Shown: piece after piece, positions 46,235 through 58,115 of the stretch
Layout: every line of letters begins with the position of its first letter
Numbering within the stretch: the stretch's first letter is position 1
Assembly (NCBI GenBank): GCA_020698575.1
Contig: CM036248.1
Span: forward strand, 24,416,229 to 24,480,228
Reading direction: 5' to 3'
DNA: 64,000 nucleotides
From: Bostrychus sinensis
Lineage: Eukaryota > Chordata > Actinopteri > Gobiiformes > Eleotridae
The notes under the pieces: model-generated
What the model saw: the letters and a program-made list of their open reading frames with translations, nothing else
The model's database searches: none
Told to the model about the DNA's origin: nothing
Program-made: the position numbers and the translations under genes

Positions 46235-48745
46235 ATTAATGCAGACCTGTAAGGAACTGCAAGGAATTTAGATTTAGTTCGGTAGTAGCAAAATCCGAAC
46301 GACGACAAACAGTTTTTTTTTTTTTTTTGATAATCCAAATCAGTTGGATTGAAGTGAAGCTCTGCAGTCAGTTTTTTGTAAGTGTGAGCTCATTCTTATT
46401 TCTCCGTTGCATCCTTACTGTATGTCTTTGTGGAATAGCTGAGATGTAAACCTGCTTTACTGTAAAACATTTAAGTGTGGTCTATACTTAAAATGATAGT
46501 TTGTCCAAAGTCCACTTGAAAATAAAAAAAAGTCCTGTACACTAACTGTTTGCTAGGTTTTACTACTTTCTGTAGAGTGCATGCTCCATCTGGGATGTAT
46601 TTATAACAGACCGTATAGTCTGGTATATGTTCTGCAGAAACAATGTGAATCATATGAGCAGATAAAAGTCTTACTGGATCTTTCCTCTCATTGTCTATTG
46701 TCATCCTGGATTTTTAGGCCGTCTGCTGTTTGCTCATTCACCTGTTCTCATATTTATAATTTTATCCTCTATCTAAATTTAGGAGGTGCCTTCTCAGCCC
46801 TAGCCTTTGATGTAGTGCTATGTTGGCAGTGTTGCAGTGTTAATAACTGTGCATCAAAGGCCAATTCACATTGCACTGTTTTCTAGAGAATCTTGAAAAG
46901 AGAAATAACAGGCATGGAATTGGGTGGATAATGTTTTAAGTTGCAAAAAAATAGTTTTGGGTCAACTTTAAAATTTAGGAATAAAAATTATATATTTGTG
47001 GGTTAGGGTTATATATATATATAAATTATATATTTGTGGGTTAGGGTTAGGTCTGAAGTTTTTAAAGATAGATAATACTTTTTTTGCAATTTTGTATTTA
47101 AATTAGATTTCTTTTTTAATTGCTCAAATCAGCATCATATGGCGTGACAGGCATTTCATTCAAAATAAAAACTAGATAATATTTTCTTAAACACAGTTCA
47201 CTACTCATGCCTTTCATTTGTATTTAGACATTTGACATTTAGACATTTTCTCTGCACACATTTGCTATGTTTTGCACCTTTTTATTTAATAACTTAATCT
47301 TTTTTTTTAATTAATTAACTTAATTAACTTTTTTATTTGCTACATTTTGCACTTTTCTATTAGTAATTGTGCAAAATGCTTTAACTTTTTTGAGCCTCCA
47401 AAGAAATTTTTATTTAATTTTGACAAATCAGGATACAATTCAGCTAAAATACTTGAGGTACTTGCTGAAGGTATTCTCTTTTTTAAAAAATATATTTTTA
47501 AAACTTATTTCCACACTTTTGAATGTCACGCCACATGACCAACTCCATCACACCACAGTTCAAAAATAAAATGCATTTAGCATTCTGCTAATTAATCTGT
47601 TAGCTAAAAAAAAGCAAATACACCCAGAAGACTCATTATTGGCTTAAATTATCAACTGTTTTGCTATTATTTCCTGTTCATTTTTAACAATCAGCCATAT
47701 TACATACAAAGTAGTCATTACAATAAAAAATACAATTATTTAACTTTACTAACAATTTGCAACTCTTAATACCATTTTAACCTGTACCCCATACCAATTA
47801 AATTTATTTTATGGCTAATTCACTGACGTGAATATTGAAAAGGCTTTAGAAACATCACAGGTGTGGTAGAACAGCAACATCTTTTCCCTTTACACACATA
47901 ATGGTTCAAATGAAGATTAACCTTCTGTCCAAAACCAGTGTGTCATTCACAGCAGCTGAATAATATTAGCTCTCACCTTTGTTCCTCATGTCAGTCAGTT
48001 CTGCAGAATCCACACTCCTTTTCTCTCTTCCTGGTGATACAAACACATTAGAAACCCATTCATGTAGTCTGTAAATCAGCTCCACCTGTTCACAGCTCAC
48101 AGCTAAGCTCTGCTTCACCTTTCAGCTACAAACAGATGTGGCAAGAAATTGAGCAAGATTAACATCCTGCAACTCCATAACAACTATTGGTGATTAGATT
48201 TAATAGTCTTGAGTTTAATCCACTTCCATCAGTTCTAATTGTGAAACTAAACCTGCATATTAAGAGCCAAGTCATGTTACATTTGTGTTATAAGACATTC
48301 TAAAAGTGAGAGTTTAAATCTCAGTCTGTCAGCAATTACAATATCACACAGAACTCACAATGTTGCTATCTCTGCCAAGGAGGATGTATAGATCCAGAAA
48401 AATGTCTGATCCATCTGTTTTGTGTTGAAAGGTGAGACAAAGCTTAGCTGTGTGAGCTCTGAAACAGGAGAGGCAAAGTGGAGCTAATTAACAGACTGAC
48501 AGGGCTAATATTATGTGTGTGTATCACCAGCAGCTGTATGAAATTGCTGTTTGTAGATAATAATTAGAGCCTGTACTTTGTCTTCAGATACAAACTTCAA
48601 AATGTACTTCAGGGATACATGAGTAAAATGACACACCAAGAGTCATATTCCGAAGACCGAAATATATACAAAAACTGATAAAAGTCCTTTTATAGCCCGT
48701 GCCTGCCACAGAGCACAGTCTGGCAATAGATTTCTTATGACATTG
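46230..48745. other. Unassigned non-coding DNA
   Basis: AT-rich, with a T15-plus run near 46,313-46,328 and a local duplication at 46,983-47,053. No supported exon or bounded element. Confidence 0.5.
46983..47053. repeat. Local tandem duplication with GGGTTAGGGTTA motif and (TA)n
   Basis: AATTATATATTTGTGGGTTAGGGTTA appears twice (starting near 46,986 and 47,024), separated by a short TA run. It is a small recent duplication with telomere-like hexamers. Confidence 0.8.
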
Positions 48746-48758
48746 TTCATGATCTGAT

Positions 48759-48973
48759 TAGGGCTGCAACTAACAATTATTTTGATAATTGACTCATCTG
48801 TCGATTATTGTTTTAATTAACTGATTAATTGGATACTGAAGCGTGTGTGGTTTAGGTGGTTAAAAACTTGCGGTATTTTATAGTTCCTGTTAAAATTGTG
48901 AAAATTCTACCAAAAACCAGACAAAGCTACAAGTATGTCACTGGAGGATGTTTGGATAGATCCCCTAGCCCTA
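48759..48973. mobile_element. Short hAT-type MITE (TAGGGCTGCAAC family)
   Basis: GATCTGAT is duplicated exactly at 48,751-48,758 and 48,974-48,981. The left end TAGGGCTGCAACTAACAATT is the start of a widespread teleost hAT family rich in GATTA/TAATC words. The right end retains only TAGCCCTA as inverted match (8 bases). The interior is about 215 bp, so this is an internally deleted derivative with an altered right part. Confidence 0.8.
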
Positions 48974-49323
48974 GATCTGATGAACATATATATGCGTCAT
49001 TTTAATAAGGCATTAAGAACATGGTACACATAAAGACACTTGGCTAGTGCAGGTGGTATTCTGATTAGACTGACCAATATGGATTTTTTTTAGGCTGATG
49101 CCAATATTGATATTAGGCAACCAAAAAAATACTGATCTCTGATACATCGGCCGATTATAGATATATATTAGGAAAAAGTATTTGATAGCATTTTTCTTTC
49201 TGCTCTTGTTTACATGAACATGGCATGTACACCCCAGGCCACATTATTAGACTAAACATCTTTTTAAAATGTTGTCGAAAGCTGCTTATTGTTTGTTATG
49301 CTGATTGTTATGTAGGTTGTAGT

Positions 49324-50003
49324 TTGCCTGGGAATCAGTGTTGCCAATTTAGCGACTTTGTCGCTATGTTTAGCGACTTTTCAGACCTCCCTAGCGGCTT
49401 ATTTTCAAAAAAGCGACAAATCTAGCGACTTTTTCTGGTGTTGCTAGCGACTTTGACGACTCATGAAAAACGTGAAAGCACTTCTCACTACTCTACTCTT
49501 CGAGCTACCTGCATGTTGCCGTGAGCTTCTCCTCCTCCTCCTCCGTCTCTCACCACTGTACCAGATGAGTCTGGTCACCTTTGAATTAATTTGATTTCTA
49601 GAGGAGAGCAAACCCGAGGAAACTGACAGCGGGGTAAGCCAATCAGAAAATGGTGGACGTGACGTTAACAAAGCGACAAGAAAGTTAGCAACGCGAAAAC
49701 ATTTTTTTAAAAATAAAGGCTTCTAGTGCTGTAAGCTGCTGTGGTTTTAATGACTCGATATGTTTTTGGTCATTTAAAACGGAATTTACCGCTGAATGAA
49801 ACAAACTCTCGGCTCCAGGGTATGCCATTTTGATTGTTGTTGTTGAGGACGCTGCTTGCGAAGAACATGTGACTTAAATAAACAAATCAAAAAGCACGGT
49901 ACGGTTGGGATTTGAATCCAACCATGGCAGACGGCGTGGTGACCAGACTGATATTTCTCTGTATAATAATACAGAGACATATTATTCTGGATTTTCCAGG
50001 CAA
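49324..50003. mobile_element. 9-bp-TSD MITE family, copy 2, nested and itself interrupted
   Basis: GGTTGTAGT is duplicated exactly at 49,315-49,323 and 50,004-50,012, confirming the 9-bp duplication seen for copy 1. The ends are TTGCCTGGGAAT and ATTTTCCAGGCAA. From about 49,550 it aligns with copy 1 through to the right end (GGCTTCTAGTGCTG, GTGGTTTTAATGACTCGATA, GCACGGTACGGTTGGGATTT). Relative to copy 1 it carries about 210 extra bases near its left end. Confidence 0.9.
49336..49548. mobile_element. Insert with repeated TAGCGACTTT words inside copy 2
   Basis: Begins CAGTGTTGCCAATTTAGCGA, a hAT-like start, and contains five or more forms of TAGCGACTTT/AAAGCGACAAA in both orientations up to 49,460. 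Copy 1 lacks this stretch, so it is an insertion or a replaced segment. A matching right terminus and a target duplication are not clear, so its boundaries are approximate. Confidence 0.55.
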
Positions 50004-50495
50004 GGTTGTAGTGGGTATTGGTGTGGGGAGTATTATTATTTATTTTATGTATTATATTTATTTATTTTATTTAGCTTTAACAAAATTTGTTTAACTTAAA
50101 TTTTATTTAAACTTGCTGTGCAAATAGAGCATGGGGAAAACTACAAAATGCATTTGGAAATTTTGTTCTATGAGGTTTTATGGCAGAGAAATGAGCAAAA
50201 TATTTGTATTGCCTTTTTGAGCGTTTCAGGCCATGAGAAGGTGATTTGGGGAGTTTCCTATAAACTGCAGAGTAAGAGCCAAACTGCTTAGAAACACTGA
50301 GTTGGCGGCAGCGCCCTCTGCTGGACAAATAGCAGAAGGCCATAATTTGCAAGTAAACAGGTCTTATTCCAGCGCTCCAACACATAGTGAAAATAGTACT
50401 GCTTATATCGGCGGATATCGGCCAGATTTCGGCCGATAACTGATAATTTCCTAATGGGCTATATTGGCCGAGATCGGTCGGGCTCTAATTCTGAT

Positions 50496-51618
50496 ATAAA
50501 AAATGACCTTCATTATTATTGATAAGTGTGTTCAAACTTACACATTTGAAAGAATTTAAAACAAGTTAATGTTTATTTTTCTTTTGGTACAACAGTGGGG
50601 TTTGTCACTCTACTATGACAAACGATGTTGCAGTATTTAACATAGTTATGGTATATGTTTTTCCACAATGGTGCTGCCCTTATTGGGATTATCCATAGTG
50701 GCTGTAGACTACATAACTTAAATGGAATGTCTTTTTTTTTCTACAGCAGTATCTTTTGCTGCAGAAATTGGGTGATAATGGTAGCTAATTAAAACATCTT
50801 TGACTCATCTCTGCCTCCAGGCTTTTGTATTGTTCAAAGGCATGGTCTGTGATTGAAGCTAAGGTAGGCTGAAAAATCTATTAGAGCTCCTACACACTCT
50901 AGTTCCCCTTCACACCGACACATTATACACATCATATTCATAGGAGAGGCATGATCTGTAGGCATTTTACAAGATATTTTTGGTTTGAATGAAATTAATA
51001 TATTTTTAGTTATGTATTAGAATGTTGGCTGTTATATAATACAGTATAACATAAGTAATGCAATAGGCTTTAATTTTCTTTGTTATAAAAGCTTTATTAT
51101 GGTGGATGTTCCTCTTCACCAATCAGAGCAGGTTGGGAGGGAGGGGCTTAAACACATCAAGGCACTTTATCTTTTTTTTCACTCATTGCAGCAACTGCAG
51201 CATCCCAGACCTCTCTAAGCTGCACAAATGTGGGTTGAAATCATTCATGTTTTAAAATGACACATTTTATAACATGATTTGCTCTCTTAGGGTGTTTACA
51301 CTGGTCTGCAGGACTCTGTGTGCTTCAGGAAACAAAAGTCTGCATCAGTGTTGATGATCTGATTAGTCTGGTTTGAATTCATACGGAGCTCCATTAAACA
51401 AAATTAACTGACTGAATGAGCAGCAACACTCTTCACCTGTAGGGGGCAGTGTGTCAATGTTTTTTTTAAAGAGAAATGTGAGAAATGTAAGAAAATAAAT
51501 ACTGCTCATCTATTGGTCAAAATTGTGCCTCCTCAGTGCCATATATCACAATAATATTAGCAATATTGGTCTTCTGAAATCTGTGTTTTGTTAGCTATGT
51601 TAGCAACATTTTTCAAGA
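50496..51618. other. Unassigned non-coding DNA
   Basis: No supported gene. The stretch from 51,290 (AGGGTGTTTACACTGG) may pair with an inverted end near 52,600 (see rejected items). Confidence 0.45.
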
Positions 51619-51656
51619 CATTATTTTAGGGCTGCAACAACTAATCAGATTAGTCC

Positions 51657-52030
<374 letters not shown>

Positions 52031-52295
52031 ATTATAGTCCATTATTAAAATAATCACCAACTAATTGAATAAATAATTAATTGCTATCTGGAATATTCAA
52101 AGACTCTGAAATGTCTTTGTCTCTATATGCTCTATCCAGAAGTCTTTAACTGGCTAATTTGTAGCTTCATCTGGTTAAACTTTATAAAAAAATCACACAT
52201 TCACATTTCCTTGCACTTTACTATCAAATTATCAATCAATGAATCAAACAAATGTATTGTTCAAAATAAACATTAGTTGCAGCCCCACATTATTT

Positions 52296-53928
52296 ACAAT
52301 ATGTCCCCTCTTTTGTCATTTCATTCCTCATAGTCACATTAGATGCACATATGTATTGTTTTTGTGCCCTTGGTAAACAACGTTTAAACAGCCGCTTCAT
52401 GCTGTTCATAGTTTAGTCAGTACATGTGTGCGCACTTCACCTGGACCACACCAGAAGAACACCTGGTCTCAAAGCGCACCGCACAGAGATCTCTGATTTC
52501 AGGCGGACCAGTATTTGCTTGTTTAGTTCGCACAAAGGTACGGTGGCACATTGACACACAAACCAGCTGGACTTTTCTGGTAAAATGCACCTAACTGATT
52601 AAAACAAACCAAACACCCACACCCTCAATGTTGAGTAACAGCAACATTCTCATTGGGTTGTCTGAATGATACATGATACAATGATGATAATAGGCCTGAT
52701 AAGTAATTTGTGAGAGATTCACATTTACTCTGTTGAACAATTTCACTCAATGACATGTTCATTACTGTATGAAACCTCTGAAAAGAAATATTACCCCCAA
52801 TTACACAAGTATGCCACTAATAGGAAAATGTCCATGACTGAAGTAAGCCAAAAAACAAAAACAAAAAAACAAAACAGTCTAAAACAGCTGGTTTAATTAC
52901 AGGGACAATAGAATGGCAACTACTTTTATTTTTTCACCAAACAGCTTATTTTGTATATTTAGGCTGATTTGGGGAAAATGTTGTGTTGAAACGTTGACAG
53001 TATGACAAGACCAAACACTGATAATATCTAAATATAAAGTTAAATTGCGGCACCTACTATACTTAAGGCATAATATTGCCATGGGAACGTCACAGTGTGT
53101 GGCTCTCCTTGGTCCTTATTTGTCTGCTGCTGGCCTGTCCTGGTGTAAATTGTGCTGGGTATAAATAGGCTGACAGTCTTGCAAGACCAGGTCTAATCTG
53201 CCATTTCAATGTCCTGCTCCCTGCCTTGAAAGGTGATGTGCTGGTTGTTTGCCAACACATTAACATTGACCTCATATCCATAGATAAAACATGGTCTCTT
53301 ATTCACCATTCATTCATAAGTTAGAGATACATGCCTGTGTATGTGGGCTTTTATTATAAACAACTTGGGCATGTTCTTGCCCTCACAATGTGTGCTGTGT
53401 TAAGTTTAACCACTGTGGCACCATTTCATACAACCATTATTATTTTGTGTTAATTTATAGAATCTAGTAACCCAATGTGTAGCAGCCTGTAATCTCTCAC
53501 TGTGCTGAATATTCACAATAACAAGGTTTTTTTCATTGACAGTTTTGCTGGAGCAACTGACTACCAATTTACTAGGGTTTACAAGCATTTTTTTCTTCCT
53601 TTAGTGCACACATTTATTGGTTATTCTTCTAATTTTAGCATTAGAAATTATTGAGCTCCCATGCAATCACTAAAACCTTTTAACTACAGCAGTGAATGGT
53701 ATATTATCTCTAAACATTTCCCTTATTGTCCCAAGTTTTTTTTCCAGGTCTCGTTCATCACAGCTTCTCATCTGGGGTCTGTTTCCATCAGAGGTGCCAA
53801 CATGTCACTCGCACTGTAGTAGGAGTGGCTCGGGGGAACATGTTCTGGATTGTGGGCAGATCAGAGAGATGACAGGCCTAGCCTTCACCTCCAGCCAGTA
53901 GAAACTGCAGCACTAAGCTCAGATAAGA
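52296..53928. other. Unassigned non-coding DNA
   Basis: No supported exon. A mildly CpG-containing block lies at 52,420-52,560. A-rich tract at 52,852-52,876. Confidence 0.45.
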
Positions 53929-53936
53929 CCATAGAT

Positions 53937-54313
53937 CAGGGCTATTTAACTATATTTTCTTGTGGGCCACATTGTCACAAGGCAATGACATGTGGGCCAG
54001 GCTTTACTTCTCCTGTATGGTTACTTTCTTGTTGGATGTACAACTGACACAAAGTGCATCACATTTTTAAAATTGTTATTTAACACAACACATAAAATTA
54101 GTAGTAGTAGTAAGAGAAGTAAACATAAACATAAACAACTTCTGGTTTAATTAGGAACATTACAATAACTGCTACTGCTGGCTTTTAGTGCAGCAGCATT
54201 TGTACTGTTTAGCCTCTATTAAACATTTTTTTTTATTAATTATAGGTAGATGGCCCAAATCAGTTTGATTGATGGGCAGGTCTGACCCCAAGGCTATGTC
54301 TTAAATAGCCCTG
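53937..54313. mobile_element. hAT-type MITE (CAGGGCTATTTAA ends)
   Basis: CAGGGCTATTTAA at the left is matched by TTAAATAGCCCTG at the right (13 of 13). The flanks CCATAGAT (53,929-53,936) and CCATTGAT (54,314-54,321) agree at 7 of 8 positions. The subterminal GTGGGCCACATTGTC and ATGTGGGCCAGG words are typical of a common teleost hAT group. Interior about 377 bp, non-coding. Confidence 0.88.
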
Positions 54314-54666
54314 CCATTGATAAACAGCTCGAGCAGTTAGATCCCTAGACATACTATTTAGAAGCTGCATTGGCTGCTGGAGCAAACGTCACACTGCAGC
54401 CATATTGGCCCAGGCTACTTTTGAGAGGACTGCCAACTGTATTGCTTCCTACAGTAATTAGCATTATCCATCAAAAATTGTAAATTATGAATAATGAAAA
54501 TGGTTTTGGCAACTGGCAACAATGGTTACACCACTCCAATTTTAGTAATGGATATCAGTGCCGATTCAGAGCCAATTGCTAGATCGGTGGGTCAGTTAAT
54601 GAGCCCAATTCATGGCCTGATCTGTCACACAGCAGCAGCAGCAGCACTACGCTGCTCACAGGCTAC

Positions 54667-55262
54667 TAGGGTGTGACAAGACAAATGCAACGAGATGATA
54701 CATGAGATCAGGCTCACGAGATTGAGACAAGATGAGATTTTTACACTATTTTTAAGATTTTTTTTTCATTTAAACATTTTATCTATATTTTAAATACCTG
54801 AAAATTACAAAACGCAAAACATTTTTGGTGCATTTTGATAGCAATAATTACATTTTTATGAATTATATGCAGTAAAGATACAAATAATTTTTTGCCATTT
54901 TGATTTTATTATTGGGATTTGTTTTAATATATAAAAGTTTAAAGCCCCTGAACCTCTCACATGTGATGTCCTGCCTCCTCTCTGTTGCTGCAGCAGCAGC
55001 TCCTCTCCCCACTGCCTTCTCATTTATTCTTCTCCTTCATCCCATCCCACCATTAAAAGTTAGTACTATTATTGTTATTGCATACTTTCCAACTCAGTCT
55101 GTGGGAATAGTAACCTACATATATTTGTCTGAGAAGCAGTCTGGTAGTTAAAAAAACAAAACAAAACAAAAAAAAAACAAATAAAAAACTAATGAGATTC
55201 CACTGTGATGAGAAATTGCGTGACATTTTGATCTTGTGGCACGAGATCTTGTCATACCCCTA
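54667..55262. mobile_element. DNA transposon remnant (TAGGG-GTGACAAGA ends)
   Basis: The left end TAGGGTGTGACAAGACAAAT and the complement of the right end TAGGGGTATGACAAGATCTC form inverted repeats, with subterminal CACGAGAT words on both sides. The target duplication is unclear (CTAC versus CTAT outside the ends), so superfamily is open, hAT being most likely from the TAGGG start. About 596 bp, with no transposase. Confidence 0.72.
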
Positions 55263-57788
55263 CTATACACTGAACATGAACTAATACAGAGGAGGTGTGC
55301 ATTTATTTCAGACTTTAAGTGCAAGTGTTTAAACTCAGTTTAGCAAAAGTTGTTTCTTCACCCATCACAGCGGCATTTACATAAGTGCTGCACCCCTTTT
55401 ATTCTTTTTAGCATAAAAAAGGGGCTCTTGTCTGTTATTGTCCAATTCTAGCCTCAGTTTTCTTAGTTGACAGAAGTGGTGGTGTGGTCATCTGCTTCTG
55501 TGTTCAGAAATGGTCTTCTGTATTTTATACCTAGGTTGTATTAAGTGGTTATTTCAGTTACTGTGTGTATGCTTACCAGAACTGATAGAGTAACTAAACT
55601 TGTATTCATTGGTTCAACCTATAAACTTAACATTCTATATTTTTAGTGCTTTTATAAAAACATCTAAAACATGGTTAAAAAAATGGTATATGTGGACCTT
55701 AAAAGAATGACCAACTGAGTGATTTAGTATGCTCCCATTCTTCAGACAGAAACAAGTTCATAAAGGCAATATTCATAATTCACCACCACTTTAAGTGCCT
55801 GATTAGGATTTTCAAAGCAGGTCTCATATTACACAATTGTGTAAATGTTCCAATCAAACCTGTATTCAGTGTGGCATGTGATAAATGCTCTCATTATTGA
55901 GGCGTTTCTTTGATGTTTAATTCAAGTATATTATGCACAAAATGGGAGGAAGTGCCTTATCACTTCTCCCATCACATAGCTTCAGTTTGCTAACTTTTAA
56001 ATATTTCTCTGTGTTTATTGTTCCTGTACAGTCCTTGTGGAATACTGGCTTATCCAATGCTTTGGCTCAAGAACTTAGCTGTGTGTTTGGCTAATGTTAG
56101 TAGACACACTTGGGTCATCCCTGAAGTGTCTCAAGGTGCCCAAGCTTTCCAGTCTGTTGTCATGGATACATGAATAAGCAGATTTATTTTCCAAGACAGG
56201 GATTGGTCCAGGAGCAATGTGGTCTAAACTCAGACATCTCCCATTTTGCTTGGTTTGGAAGAATCCCTGTCAGAATCATTAACATTTCTTTATCACCCTT
56301 TATCTAAATGCTTTATAGTAGAATGTAATTATTACAGTACTCATATTACTGGCCTGATGACATGAGAGACATTAATCCAGCAAAACTGCATACTTACATA
56401 TTAATGGTTGAAACTGGTGCAATCTTGGTTTTCAGTGCTTTCTCTCCAACTTTGTATTTTTTTTAATCTGAGTAGAGAATATTGGCAATAGATTTGTTGA
56501 GTTGTGTTGTTTGATCGGTGTGGTCCCAGGAAGCAAAACTGTCCAGGCCATGATCAGCTTCATACTGGTGACTTGTACTTTTTCTCATTTTAGTGTAGTT
56601 ATAATTATGTTTCTGGGAGACATAAAGGCACGTCTTTATTCTTTGTTAATGAGGTAAAAAGGCTTTGTTAGAAACAATGGCAGATGTTCCCTTTGGCGTC
56701 ATCTATGAATGTTAAAAAGCTAATGAATTCACAACGTTTTCCACAACATTTTTGTCATTACTTTGAGAAGAAAACATCACTGCCCGTAGTCAGTGACTCA
56801 CAGCTTCCCACACATCCAGAGCTGTAACAAATGTAAGACTTGTCAGGTCGAGTTTGTTTGGTGCCTCAGAGTCAGTGCCATCCTTTCTATGCAGTAAAAG
56901 AGAATATCCAGGTGACAAGCTATTTTTCTTATAACTGACTATAAAAATGTTTGGACTTTTCATATTTGCAAGCCGCACATATATAAATATTTGTTTATGT
57001 TGTAGACCTGTTTTATCTCCTGATACAGCTTTTGAAGCTTTTGAAACGGATAGCCAGACATCAAAACTTTTTTTATTGATTAACTAATTCCCATTACTTT
57101 CTCTCTTTGTCCAGCTAACTAAAATCTTGAACCTGTGATTATCACTTTAAAGCATCAAGAGTTAATTCCTCCACGCAGTAAAAAGCATCTTACTGACATC
57201 ATTCAGTTGATATTAAATCGAGTTTACTCTTCCTCATTATAAATAAAAATATGTCTTGGCTCCACCAATTTTAATTCTAAATTTTAATTTTTTTTATGAT
57301 TTACCCAAACAATAAATTTAAATGAGAGCAAATGGCTATGGCTGTTAAACAAGACGCACTGGATCTGGGCTCACTTGTAAATTAGAGAGTGAACTTTGAA
57401 AAAGGCCACCTTTTTTCCAATGTCCAGCACCACAGCTGCCAGTTAAAGGTACTGTAAGCAGCATGCGCTCCTACTGGCTTGAAAACAGTACTGCATTCTG
57501 AATCAAAACAATGATCTGTGGGTTGCCAGTCTTTTTGCTTTTCTGATTGGACGATTGGCAAAGCAGGGTGTAACTAAAACAACAAATGCTCAGCAGCTAT
57601 CAGTAAAACCTATCTGATTTAAATACGTTTACATCATATCTTGGGACACGTGGGTAATTTTTATGAAATATTAAAAAAAAATATATGTGGAACAGAAAAG
57701 TGGTGGAAAATCACCTTAGCTAGGTTCACTAGTTCTTTTATGACCAATTTTCTTCTCTTCATCTTAAGAGAATAAAAGAGAATCATAT
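55263..57788. other. Unassigned non-coding DNA
   Basis: No supported gene or bounded element. A TTAAAGGTACTGTAAGCAGC word at 57,445 resembles one end of a TTAA-type MITE without a visible partner. Confidence 0.45.
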
Positions 57789-57796
57789 GTCTATAC

Positions 57797-58107
57797 CAGC
57801 CTTTCTCAAAGTTGAAAGTGTCGCGGCCCCCTTAAAAAGTCAGACAATCCTGCAGGAACCCCAACAGTGAAACTTCACTACATTAAACAATCTCTGTCAT
57901 GTTTTTTCTCCATATATTGCTATAAAAACACTGCAAAAACACAGACTGCTGGATAAAATTGGCTTAATTAAGTTATATTTGTAAATAATTTTAATTATAA
58001 TTCATTTTAAATGCATTACATTTTTATATATTTAATGTTGACAATCTCTGATGGCCCCCCCTCCAGTACCTTTGCGGCCCACCATGGGACCACTTTGGAA
58101 ACCACTG
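57797..58107. mobile_element. hAT-type MITE, 311 bp
   Basis: GTCTATAC is duplicated exactly at 57,789-57,796 and 58,108-58,115. The ends CAGCCTTTCTCAAAG and the complement of the right end CAGTGGTTTCCAAAG match at 10 of 15 positions. Subterminal GCGGCCCCC and GGCCCCCC/GCGGCCCACC words occur on both sides. Non-coding. Confidence 0.9.
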
Positions 58108-58115
58108 GTCTATAC

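Larger units (their letters stand above)
49066..50487. mobile_element. hAT-type element (TAGA/GCCGATAT ends) carrying nested insertions
   Basis: ATTCTGAT is duplicated exactly at 49,058-49,065 and 50,488-50,495. The ends TAGACTGACCAATATGG (left) and the complement of the right end TAGAGCCCGACCGATCTCGG align with a 2-base offset. Subterminal CGGCCGATA/ATATCGGCC words occur on both sides (49,148-49,156 and 50,405-50,444). Inside lies a complete 9-bp-TSD element (49,324-50,003), which itself holds a further insert. Confidence 0.87.

Noticed and set aside
56790..56978. 62-codon minus-strand frame
   Set aside because: Some protein-like look but no splice borders, start context or homologue recognised.
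57443..57470. TTAAAGGTACTGTAAGCAGC as one end of a TTAA-type MITE
   Set aside because: No inverted partner was seen downstream; a solo end is not enough.
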